NCBI GenBank assembly: GCA_024644125.1
Contig: JAHELQ010000273.1
Location: 1 to 7,122, forward strand
Direction of reading: 5' to 3'
Length of the DNA: 7,122 nucleotides
DNA from: Candidatus Aminicenantota bacterium
Lineage (GTDB): Bacteria; Acidobacteriota; Aminicenantia; UBA2199
A model generated the notes under the pieces. The model was not told the origin of the DNA and made no database searches. It saw only the letters and a program-made list of their open reading frames with translations. The position numbers were made by a program, and so were the translations under genes. Below, one piece after another: positions 1-5,900 of the stretch; the first letter of the stretch is position 1; each line of letters begins with the position of its first letter.

Positions 1-8
1 GATGGACT

Positions 9-212
9 GGGGACAGGTAAATAATCGTTGAGCGAACGATGCTTCGATGCGTCGCTGCTGGATCACAGAAGCGGATGGAGGGATCGGTAGAGCTACCACG
101 CCTTCCCATTCACGAAGCCCCGTTCGGGTTCGATATGGTATACAATCAGTGAAAATTGCCCGGAGCAGATGATGGCTTCGATCGATGACGATAAGAACGT
201 TTGCCTGTCCCC
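9..212. repeat. Possible small inverted-repeat-bounded element (MITE-like)
   Basis: The arms at 9-20 (GGGGACAGGTAA) and 201-212 (TTGCCTGTCCCC) are inverted copies with 11 of 12 matches and enclose about 204 bp without a convincing reading frame. Inside are a GGTAG-AG-CTACC palindrome (86-97) and an imperfect hairpin around 113-132. GGGGACAGG-type ends occur next to REP-associated and IS200-like Y1 transposases in other genomes (general knowledge, not tested here). No transposase fragment is recognised, and no target-site duplication is visible beside the arms. It could be a non-autonomous element, the edge of a longer element starting left of the window, or chance. The interval holds nothing else I can name. 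Confidence 0.4.
29..41 (+). repeat. 13-bp direct repeat, second copy at 334-346
   Basis: TGAGCGAACGATG occurs exactly at 29-41 and again at 334-346. The first copy lies inside the inverted-repeat-bounded stretch; the second lies in the serS leader, downstream of its predicted promoter. An exact 13-bp match within 350 bp is unlikely by chance, but its function is unknown. Confidence 0.5.
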
Positions 213-234
213 AACACTTTTCCCCAACACTTTT
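209..234 (+). repeat. Perfect tandem duplication of a 13-bp unit
   Basis: The unit CCCCAACACTTTT is present twice head to tail, at 209-221 and 222-234. The first copy shares its leading C residues with the right inverted-repeat arm (201-212). This looks like slippage or a duplication at an element boundary. Confidence 0.85.
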
Positions 235-277
235 CACGAGTTATATGTCTTGTATATTTTGGGCAGGGGCGCGACTA

Positions 278-306
278 TTGAAATTTGTGGGGTTTTCGGG
301 TAGAAT
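278..306 (+). promoter_or_regulatory. Sigma70-type promoter for serS
   Basis: The -35 box TTGAAA (278-283) and -10 box TAGAAT (301-306) each match consensus at 5 of 6 positions and are separated by 17 bp. Transcription would begin near 313, giving a leader of about 85 nt before serS. No T-box-like or other riboswitch structure is recognised in that leader. Confidence 0.6.
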
Positions 307-385
307 AGCCCTTGTGGCTATTTGTTGTACATGTGAGCGAACGATGATTCCTGAAGATAGAGAACATAAAAAAACAAGCCAAAAT

Positions 386-391
386 AGGAGG
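386..391 (+). promoter_or_regulatory. Ribosome binding site fixing the serS ATT start
   Basis: A perfect AGGAGG lies 5 nt before the ATT at 397. An in-frame TAG stop overlaps this site (385-387), so the gene cannot begin further upstream. This placement is the main evidence for initiation at ATT. Confidence 0.8.
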
Positions 392-396
392 ATACC

Positions 397-1662
397 ATTC
401 TTGACATAAAATTTATCAGGGAAAATCCCGAATTAGTGAAAGCCGGGGCCCGGAAAAAACATTTTGAATGCGATGTGGACAATATTCTAACTCTCGATGA
501 AGAGCGACGCGCCATGCTTTTGGAGATCGAGGGGCTGCGGGCGGAGCGGAAGATACTGAGCAAGGGAAAAGACGCCGGGAGTCGCGACGAGATCCAGTCG
601 CGGGCCAAAGAGATCAAAGACACCCTGTCGGGTTTGGAAGAAAAATTGCGGGAAACCGAGGCGGAGCTTCGGCATCAATTACTTCTTGTGCCTAATATAC
701 CTGCCGACGAAGTGCCCGAAGGGGACTCGGACGAAGACAATGTAGAGATTCGCCGCTGGGGAACGCCGCGGGAATTTGATTTCGAACCCAAAGACCATCT
801 GGATTTAGCGGTCGGTCTTGATCTGGTGGATTTTGCCCGGGGCGCCAAAGTGTCAGGATCCCGTTTTTATTTCCTCAAAGGGATGGGAGCCCTCCTCGAG
901 CTTTCGGTCATGCGCTATGCCCTGGATATTTTGATGAAGGCCGGTTTTACGCCGGTGACAACGCCGATGTTGGTCAAACCGTCGGCCATGGAAGGGACCG
1001 GATTTTTGCCCAGGGGCGAAGAAGAGGCGTATTATATGGAGAAGGACGATCTCTATTTGGTGGGCACATCCGAAGTGCCGCTAGTGTCGTACTTTGGTGA
1101 TGAAATCCTCGATCCAACCTCGCTGCCGGTCCATTTCGCCGGCATTTCCACCTGTTTCCGCAGAGAAGCCGGAGCTGCCGGCCGTGATACCAGAGGACTG
1201 TATCGCCTGCATCAGTTCCAGAAGATCGAGCAGATTGTCTTCTGTAAAAACGACGATGAAGAGAGTATGAAACAGCACCATCTGATCCTGGGCAATTCGG
1301 AGAAAATCTTGCAAGGTTTGGGTTTGCCGTACCGGGTGGCATTGGCGTGCGGCGCCGAAGTGGGAATCCCGCAGGTATTGAAGCATGAGATCGAAACCTG
1401 GATGCCCAGTCGCAATGGGTATTGTGAAACGATGTCCTGTTCGTCCATCCATGACTTCCAGGCGCGGCGTTTGAAGATCCGCTACAAAGATGAAGATGGC
1501 AAGATGCAGTTTGTCCATACATTGAACAATACAGGTATCGCCAGCCCAAGAGTGTTGATCCCGCTTTTGGAACACTACCAGCAAAAAGACGGCAGCGTGG
1601 TGATCCCGGAAGTGTTGCGGCCCTACATGAATGGTGCCGAGATCATCGAACCCAAAAAATGA
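397..1662 (+). CDS. serS: Seryl-tRNA synthetase, apparent ATT start
   Basis: Cytoplasmic class II aminoacyl-tRNA synthetase that charges tRNA-Ser with serine using ATP. Counting from ATT at 397 the protein is 421 residues, normal for the family. The N-terminus reads (M)LDIKFIRENPELVK, the usual bacterial SerRS opening, followed by the charged helical arm that grips tRNA (about 35-100). TSEVPL lies at 224-229, motif 2 (FRREAGAAGRDTRG) at 254-267 with HQF at 272-274, and ETMSCSS at 344-350. The motif 3 region HTLNNTGIASPR carries the class II arginine at about 385; its NNTGIASPR wording differs from the textbook NGSGLAVGR. The frame between the in-frame TAG (385) and the GTG at 436 contains no ATG, GTG or TTG. 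A GTG start would remove the conserved first 13 residues and has no ribosome binding site. A promoter lies at 278-306. The stop overlaps the next gene by 4 nt. Identity is firm; the unusual start is likely but could be a base error for ATG. Confidence 0.96.
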   Translation: MLDIKFIRENPELVKAGARKKHFECDVDNILTLDEERRAMLLEIEGLRAERKILSKGKDAGSRDEIQSRAKEIKDTLSGLEEKLRETEAELRHQLLLVPNIPADEVPEGDSDEDNVEIRRWGTPREFDFEPKDHLDLAVGLDLVDFARGAKVSGSRFYFLKGMGALLELSVMRYALDILMKAGFTPVTTPMLVKPSAMEGTGFLPRGEEEAYYMEKDDLYLVGTSEVPLVSYFGDEILDPTSLPVHFAGISTCFRREAGAAGRDTRGLYRLHQFQKIEQIVFCKNDDEESMKQHHLILGNSEKILQGLGLPYRVALACGAEVGIPQVLKHEIETWMPSRNGYCETMSCSSIHDFQARRLKIRYKDEDGKMQFVHTLNNTGIASPRVLIPLLEHYQQKDGSVVIPEVLRPYMNGAEIIEPKK

Positions 1663-2522
1663 CATCCATGTATCGATACAAGCCGCTGGAATTCGATGAT
1701 ACCGATCTGGAGCTGTACACGCGATTTCTGGCTGAGCATTACAAACAGCCGGAGCTATTCACGTTTGAATATATCGCATGGCAATACCGCGACAACCCGG
1801 CGGGAAAAGCCGTTGGTTACAACGCTTTTTTTGAAGACGAATTAGTGGCTCACGTGGTCACCATTCCCTTCCGCGCGGTAATCGAAGGCTCCATCGAGAC
1901 AGGGCTTCTATTGGCCAATGCCATGACCGTGCCGGAACACCGGCGCAAGGGAATTTCCGTGGGCCTGGCAGACAATATCGAGCGATTCGGTATCGATTCC
2001 GGCTGCACATTTATCGTGGGAATTGCCAATCGCAATAGCACCCCCGCTTATATCAAAGGCAGGCACATGGAATTGGCGGGACCGTTGGAAGCCCGCATCG
2101 GCTTAGGATTGCCGAGTCGCAGTGAAGGTAGGGATAATTACGATTTCCAGTTGGCCTGGGACCGGCAGTCGCTTGATTGGCGGCTTCGGAGGCCCGGCTC
2201 TACCTATTGGAGCAAAAACATCGGCGGGAAGCAGGTCATCTTCACCAATTCCGGGAAGCCGGGAATCAAGACCATTATGGGACATTTTGAGACTGAACTC
2301 CTGGATGGAGAACTGCCCCGGAAGGCGCCGTCGTTTTTGCCGGTGTCGCTCTGGATAGGGATGGATTCAAATCTTCGTTGGGGACGCTCTCTGTATATTC
2401 CCATCCCCCAACGTCTCAGGCCGTCGCCATTGAATTTTTTATTTAAGGATTTAAGCGGAATGAATCGCAAACTGGCGGGTAAAAAACTGTTTTTCCAGGC
2501 AGTCGATTTCGACGTTTTTTGA
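1659..2522 (+). CDS. GNAT-family N-acetyltransferase
   Basis: Predicted 287-residue cytoplasmic acyl-CoA-dependent acyltransferase; substrate unknown. The GNAT core spans roughly residues 5-140. Strand 4 and the pyrophosphate-binding loop read AMTVPEHRRKGIS (88-100), matching the R/Q-x-x-G-x-G/A motif A with Ser in the last place. The segment NRNSTPAYIKGRHM (124-137) fits motif B, where an asparagine and an aromatic residue often contact CoA. WQYRDNPAG (41-49) resembles the W-x-Y-x-NP-G element of GNAT proteins found near polysaccharide genes. Residues 150-287 form a C-terminal extension with a second WR...RRPGSTYW element (174-184); I cannot name this domain. The ATG at 1659 overlaps the serS stop as ATGA and lacks a clear ribosome binding site, so translation may be coupled; ATG at 1668 is an alternative start. 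It ends at a hairpin facing a convergent gene. The GNAT fold is fairly sure; the function is not. Confidence 0.82.
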   Translation: MTSMYRYKPLEFDDTDLELYTRFLAEHYKQPELFTFEYIAWQYRDNPAGKAVGYNAFFEDELVAHVVTIPFRAVIEGSIETGLLLANAMTVPEHRRKGISVGLADNIERFGIDSGCTFIVGIANRNSTPAYIKGRHMELAGPLEARIGLGLPSRSEGRDNYDFQLAWDRQSLDWRLRRPGSTYWSKNIGGKQVIFTNSGKPGIKTIMGHFETELLDGELPRKAPSFLPVSLWIGMDSNLRWGRSLYIPIPQRLRPSPLNFLFKDLSGMNRKLAGKKLFFQAVDFDVF

Positions 2523-2529
2523 AGAGAAC

Positions 2530-2548
2530 CGGCTCCTGGCCGGAGCCG
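2530..2548. terminator. Hairpin between convergent genes, possible bidirectional terminator
   Basis: CGGCTCC (2530-2536) and GGAGCCG (2542-2548) form a perfect 7-bp GC-rich stem with a 5-nt loop. It lies in the 38-bp gap between the acetyltransferase stop and the convergent DHOD-like gene stop. The flanks are only modestly T-rich on either strand, so it may work inefficiently as an intrinsic terminator. Confidence 0.55.
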
Positions 2549-2560
2549 CCGAGTTTATCT

Positions 2561-3544
2561 CTAAAGGGTTTCTTTATAGTCCGAATAATACTTCATGAAT
2601 TGGGAGCGCTCATACACGACGGGATTGTCGATGTTTTTCTGCGACAATTTCCCGATGATACCCTCGAGTGTGTCCACTTTATTATTTGCCATCCAATTCT
2701 CAATGTCATTTATCATGGTGCGGATATATTCGGGACCTTTTTTGTACAGGACCGAAGCCACTTGCACGGCGTGCGCTCCTACCAGGATGTTCTTGATGAC
2801 GGTTTCGCCGTCGTGAATACCGGTGGCGGCGGCCAGATCGCAGCGCGCTTCGCCCGCCATCATCCCGATCCAACGGAGCGGAAGCCCGTTCTCTTTTGGT
2901 GAGCTGAACACATTGGTGGGGTGGACATCCAGTTTTTTCAAATCCACATCCGGCGAGTAAAAGCGGTTGAATAAGACCAATGCTTTGATGCCGCGGATCG
3001 AGAGGTTGAAAATCATGTTGGCCAGACCGGAGAAATAGGGGCTCATTTTTACTGCGATAGGGATCGACACCCGCTCTTTTACCTCGCGAATAATATCGAA
3101 ATAGATTTTTTCGATATGTTCTCCCTTCTGGCGGCGGTCGGCAGGCAAGATAAATATATTGAGCTCTAGCGCGTCTGCGCCTGCGTCTTCGATGGTTTTG
3201 GCAAACGAGACCCATTCGACGGAGGTGGCGCAATTGATGCTGGCGATCACAGGGACATCCACCTCTTTTTGGGCTGTTTCAATGAGTTTGAGATAATCGT
3301 CTAGCGAGTGATGCCGCGTATATTGGTTGATGTAATCATTCGCTTCCGTATGCGTCAAATACTCCGGCCGGAGGGAATTGGCCTCCAGCAAAATCTGTTC
3401 TTCAAAAATGGATTTTAATACAATTGCGCCCACGCCGTTCTTCGCCAGTTTCACGATTTCCGCGATCGAGTTTGTCATCCCGCTACTGCCGGCGATGATC
3501 GGGCTCTTCAACTTAAATCCCATGTAATTTGTCGATAAATCCAT
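2561..3544 (-). CDS. Dihydroorotate dehydrogenase-like FMN protein, probably not PyrD
   Basis: A 327-residue soluble alpha/beta barrel of the dihydroorotate dehydrogenase-like group. Recognisable family segments are the N-terminal KSPIIAGSSG (13-22), VPVIASIN (97-104), IPIAVKMSP (161-169, with the FMN-contacting lysine near 166), LFNRFYSPD (191-199), LPLRW (221-225) and the phosphate-binding region TGIHDGETVIKNILVGAHAVQ (from 241). True class 1 PyrD proteins carry an ELN-S-CPN catalytic loop; here it reads ELNIFILPADRR (127-138), without the Cys/Ser base. This matches the CDD description of a DHOD-like subgroup that keeps the FMN site but may lack DHOD activity. The start is the second of two adjacent ATGs (3544), 5 nt after AGGAGG; the first, at 3547, would be only 2 nt away. 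A longer frame back to 3628 has no such site and lacks family-like sequence. It has its own promoter at 3600-3628 and no operon partner in view. Physiological substrate unknown. Confidence 0.9.
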   Translation of the reverse strand: MDLSTNYMGFKLKSPIIAGSSGMTNSIAEIVKLAKNGVGAIVLKSIFEEQILLEANSLRPEYLTHTEANDYINQYTRHHSLDDYLKLIETAQKEVDVPVIASINCATSVEWVSFAKTIEDAGADALELNIFILPADRRQKGEHIEKIYFDIIREVKERVSIPIAVKMSPYFSGLANMIFNLSIRGIKALVLFNRFYSPDVDLKKLDVHPTNVFSSPKENGLPLRWIGMMAGEARCDLAAATGIHDGETVIKNILVGAHAVQVASVLYKKGPEYIRTMINDIENWMANNKVDTLEGIIGKLSQKNIDNPVVYERSQFMKYYSDYKETL

Positions 3545-3549
3545 CATGT

Positions 3550-3555
3550 CCTCCT
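3550..3555 (-). promoter_or_regulatory. Ribosome binding site deciding the DHOD-like start
   Basis: AGGAGG on the minus strand is followed by AC and then tandem ATG codons. Its spacing of 5 nt to the inner ATG (3544), against 2 nt to the outer (3547), favours the inner start. Confidence 0.75.
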
Positions 3556-3599
3556 CACTGTTTTTACTGTCTCTCCAAAATTTTTCCTTATACCAACAG

Positions 3600-3628
3600 T
3601 TTATAATACAATTTAATTTGTTTATCAA
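3600..3628 (-). promoter_or_regulatory. Promoter of the DHOD-like gene
   Basis: On the minus strand, TTGATA (3628-3623) and TATAAA (3605-3600) are separated by 17 bp in a strongly AT-rich region. Transcription would start near 3593, leaving a leader of about 50 nt. Confidence 0.5.
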
Positions 3629-3771
3629 CTATATTTTTATAGTTTTTGAACTCTTTTGGCGACGAGGAATTCGTTTTGGTTTGCAACGTGTAGGGAATTT
3701 CTTTAACGAACGAGTTATTGATCTAATGAACTTCTTCAGCAATGGCGCGTCTGCTCGCGTTTCGACGATCG

Positions 3772-3813
3772 GGATTACTTCATTGCCCTCTCTTTGACTT
3801 GAGGAAGTAATCC
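3772..3813. repeat. Perfect 10-bp inverted repeat upstream of the redoxin operon
   Basis: GGATTACTTC (3772-3781) and GAAGTAATCC (3804-3813) are exact inverted copies separated by 22 bp. The right arm ends 10 bp before the -35 box of the operon promoter. Candidate roles are a regulator site, a stem-loop, or the folded end of a dispersed palindromic repeat (CATTG and GAAG-AATCC wording is common in such repeats of environmental bacteria). The rest of 3629-3771 holds the opposite-strand promoter and no gene I can support. Confidence 0.6.
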
Positions 3814-3823
3814 TGTAAATAAC

Positions 3824-3851
3824 TTGACATATTTTTTTAGTGTGCTAATAT
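3824..3851 (+). promoter_or_regulatory. Promoter of the redoxin-propeller-peptide operon
   Basis: A perfect TTGACA -35 box (3824-3829) is followed after 16 bp by TAATAT (3846-3851), preceded by TGC as an extended -10 element. T-runs at 3832-3838 and 3851-3858 lie about two helical turns apart and could bend the DNA. Predicted transcript start is near 3858. Confidence 0.6.
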
Positions 3852-3891
3852 TTTTTTTCTAAATTGTTAGACAAGGAAACAATTACGAAAG

Positions 3892-4449
3892 GTGAAAAAT
3901 CAAGCTTATCTAATTCTGATCGTATCACTACTCCTGGTCTTTTCAGGAATTATTTTTAACCTGGCCCGTCAGAACAAAATCTTGAAAAGCCAGCTTACGT
4001 CTCTTGCTTTGGGGCAATCTATTGATTACTTTGATTTGGTAGATATGAATGAGACTGTAATCGACAAATCCGTCCTGAATAGGGAGAAAGGTTCTTTGAT
4101 TTTTATTTTTTCAAGGCCATGTTCGATATGCAATGCTAATACAATCTTTTGGAACAGAATGGCTGAAATCTCAAAAGACGATGTCGAGGTTTTTGGTATA
4201 GTGCTTGACGATTTCCCTCAAGTGCTGGCGTTATCAAAAAATAAAAAAATTAACTTTAACTTATTCGTTCCTGCTAATATTGAGCGTTTTATTGGAGAAT
4301 TTCGAGTATATTCTAATCAAGCTCATTCGATTCTCTATTATAATGGAAAAGTGGAGTCGATTGCCGTAGGAGAATTGAGTGGAGAATCATATACTGAAAT
4401 GATGAGGAAAGTGAAGCGGATTGTGCGAAAGAAAAAACCTGGAGTTTGA
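3892..4449 (+). CDS. Membrane-anchored thioredoxin-like (redoxin/TlpA-type) protein
   Basis: Predicted 185-residue protein with one N-terminal membrane segment (about 6-24) and a thioredoxin-fold domain probably on the outer face of the membrane, acting as a thiol-disulfide oxidoreductase. The active site is FSRPCSICNANTIFW with C77 and C80, the only cysteines present; the trailing Asn and Trp (83, 87) are typical of TlpA-like redoxins. A strand with VEVFGIVLDD (98-107) and a late strand HSILYYNGKV (145-154) complete the fold. The position before the late strand, usually a cis-proline, appears to be Gln143/Ala144, which could alter substrate release. Charge around the anchor does not settle topology (K2 before, R26/K29/K32 after). 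The GTG start is chosen because an in-frame TAG lies at 3868 and no other start intervenes. AAGGA at 3873-3877 is a distant binding site, so initiation may be weak. It is the first gene of a three-gene operon, 10 nt before the propeller gene. Codons are much more AT-rich than in serS. Confidence 0.82.
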   Translation: MKNQAYLILIVSLLLVFSGIIFNLARQNKILKSQLTSLALGQSIDYFDLVDMNETVIDKSVLNREKGSLIFIFSRPCSICNANTIFWNRMAEISKDDVEVFGIVLDDFPQVLALSKNKKINFNLFVPANIERFIGEFRVYSNQAHSILYYNGKVESIAVGELSGESYTEMMRKVKRIVRKKKPGV

Positions 4450-4454
4450 AGGAG
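4449..4454 (+). promoter_or_regulatory. Ribosome binding site setting the propeller start
   Basis: AAGGAG begins in the last base of the upstream stop codon and sits 5 nt before the ATG at 4460. It favours that start over the alternative further upstream at 4421. Confidence 0.7.
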
Positions 4455-4459
4455 AAATA

Positions 4460-5569
4460 ATGGAGGACAAAGTCGTGAAGAGATGTCCGCTAAAGGGAGT
4501 TGGAATTTTTTTTATGATGCTATTGGCTATAGCTTTGCCGGGCAAAGAGTTTAACGTTATAAAAAACCCTAAACCGACTCATATAGAAAAGAATTTTGTC
4601 AAATTAAAGAAGGTTAAAGAAATCAGTCCGGATATCAATGATAAATATTTTATGGCCAAACCAATTTCATTGGCGGTGGCACGCGACGGTTCGTTTTTTG
4701 TTTTTGATTATCTGGTCAGAAAAATATTTAAATTCACCAAAGATGGTCAATTCGTGAAAACGTTTGGAAAGACCGGCCGTGGCCCCGGGGAATTTGGGAA
4801 CAAGCCGGATCAGAACTGGTTGTATTGCGGGAGTGATGGATTCATTTGCATCAGTAGTAAGATGAATAGGAAAATAATCCGCTACGATACCAATGGAGAA
4901 TTTATCGATGAGATTGCTATTCCGGATGTTGAGTATTCAATGGGAAGCTTCAAGCCTGTTTCATTGTCAAATGATTTGTATTTCCTTTTGGAATGTAGAG
5001 AACACAGGATCGATGTTTTCAAAAGAATGGGCAACCAGTTAAAACGAACCTATTCACTACTAAATGGCATCGATCGGGATTGGTCGATTCTTTTAGATGT
5101 TAAAGATCAGGATTTACTTAGTTGGCGGACAGGTCAAATGATTGATGTGCAATATGATTTTTCCAATGAAGACCTCCTCGTCGTGTATCTTGCAAAAACT
5201 TCGACTGTTTGTATCTATCAGAAAGAAAAATTGTTGAAAAAATATAACCTATGGCCCAGCGAAGCTCTCGATAATTATCGTATCAGGATTAATAGACGTA
5301 AGGATCGGTTAAAGGAAAATGATATTTTTATCGTTTATATGTTTCACACTTTTTTTATCGATAAAGACGATCCTTCCTTCTTTTTCATAAAAGGTCCTAA
5401 ATTTTCGGAAGAAATGGGGCACAGAACGTACCGGTTCTCAATCGAAGGGGATCTCGACAAGATTTTGGTGACAGACTCTCCGGTCGCTTTTTATGCAAAA
5501 AAGAATGGATTTTATTATGGGATTTATAAAGGAAGCGTATTGATGTACTCAGAGGAGAATGAAAAATGA
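4460..5569 (+). CDS. Six-bladed beta-propeller protein, exported
   Basis: A 369-residue protein starting with a charged segment and a hydrophobic stretch (about 13-27, VGIFFMMLLAIALPG) that looks like a signal peptide or anchor; there is no lipobox cysteine. The remainder has the alternating strand pattern of the NHL/6-bladed propeller group: PISLAVARDGSFFVFD (68-83), FKFTKDGQFVKTFG (90-103), the hallmark GRGPGEF (106-112), then repeated blades such as IIRYDTNGEFIDEI (139-152). These propellers usually bind proteins or ligands rather than catalyse reactions. The ATG at 4460 is preferred over the upstream GTG because AAGGAG lies 5 nt before it. The gene follows the redoxin after 10 nt and overlaps the Cys-rich peptide gene by ATGA, implying coupled translation and a shared task, possibly binding the peptide or presenting it outside the cell (inference). 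AT-rich like its neighbours. Fold fairly sure; ligand unknown. Confidence 0.82.
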   Translation: MEDKVVKRCPLKGVGIFFMMLLAIALPGKEFNVIKNPKPTHIEKNFVKLKKVKEISPDINDKYFMAKPISLAVARDGSFFVFDYLVRKIFKFTKDGQFVKTFGKTGRGPGEFGNKPDQNWLYCGSDGFICISSKMNRKIIRYDTNGEFIDEIAIPDVEYSMGSFKPVSLSNDLYFLLECREHRIDVFKRMGNQLKRTYSLLNGIDRDWSILLDVKDQDLLSWRTGQMIDVQYDFSNEDLLVVYLAKTSTVCIYQKEKLLKKYNLWPSEALDNYRIRINRRKDRLKENDIFIVYMFHTFFIDKDDPSFFFIKGPKFSEEMGHRTYRFSIEGDLDKILVTDSPVAFYAKKNGFYYGIYKGSVLMYSEENEK

Positions 5570-5877
5570 ATAAAAAACTCTTAAAATTTGCTGTTGCCGT
5601 TTCGATTCTCATCGCAGTTACAATTTGGATAAATAATTTGAGTGCGTTACCTGCTTCCTGGTGTAGAGGGATTGATTTTTGTGATGCTGTTGAGCAAGCG
5701 TGCCTCGATGGTGAATTTTTTTATGAGTGGAAGATCGGGACTTTTTGTTATAGTTGGTATATTTGCAGAACTCAATTCGCGGTATATTGTTTTGATGAAG
5801 ATGAAGGGGAGTTTTACACACGAGGAGCATACTGCGATACTCCCACTCAAATTGGCGATCAATGCGATAATTACTAA
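5566..5877 (+). CDS. Small secreted eight-cysteine acidic peptide
   Basis: A 103-residue protein with a classical signal peptide: KK at 3-4, a hydrophobic core at about 8-22, and a likely cleavage region near NNLSALPAS (23-31). The mature part of about 73-75 residues has eight cysteines (33, 39, 46, 61, 67, 75, 90, 100), enough for four disulfides. It is strongly acidic, with about 14 Asp/Glu against 4 Lys/Arg, and rich in Tyr, Phe and Trp. I do not recognise a named family. Its size, NxSAL junction and cysteine content recall the NVEALA peptides of Bacteroidetes, which also sit beside propeller genes; this is analogy, not demonstrated homology. The start ATG lies inside the propeller stop (ATGA), with AGAGGAG (5551-5557) 8 nt upstream. 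It is the last gene of an operon headed by a CxxC redoxin, which would be a natural disulfide-handling partner. A hairpin follows. A bioactive, binding or structural peptide is possible; function unknown. Confidence 0.8.
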   Translation: MNKKLLKFAVAVSILIAVTIWINNLSALPASWCRGIDFCDAVEQACLDGEFFYEWKIGTFCYSWYICRTQFAVYCFDEDEGEFYTRGAYCDTPTQIGDQCDNY

Positions 5878-5900
5878 TTGCCAGATGTAACTGCATATTC

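Noticed and set aside
313..396. T-box or other tRNA-sensing leader for serS
   Set aside because: No conserved T-box sequence, specifier-loop arrangement or terminator stem is visible in the short leader.
185..409. 74-residue plus-strand frame ahead of serS
   Set aside because: It spans the tandem repeat, the promoter and the serS ribosome binding site, has no recognisable protein features, and lacks a good ribosome binding site at its start.
436..1662. serS starting at GTG 436
   Set aside because: It would delete the conserved first 13 residues and has no Shine-Dalgarno site, whereas AGGAGG is placed for ATT 397.
974..1665. Long minus-strand frames (974-1549, 1081-1665) inside serS
   Set aside because: They are antisense shadows of a firmly identified gene and have low-complexity, non-protein-like composition.
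2519..3233. Plus-strand frame 2519-2902 and minus-strand frame 2706-3233
   Set aside because: Both lie over the DHOD-like gene in other frames; 2706-3233 is an Arg-rich shadow.
2561..3544. Assignment as pyrD
   Set aside because: The catalytic-loop Cys/Ser motif is missing and the sequence follows the DHOD-like subgroup instead.
3546..3797. 83-residue plus-strand frame in the intergenic stretch
   Set aside because: It covers the divergent promoter and half of the inverted repeat, is Phe/Ile-rich from AT-rich DNA, and has no plausible ribosome binding site.
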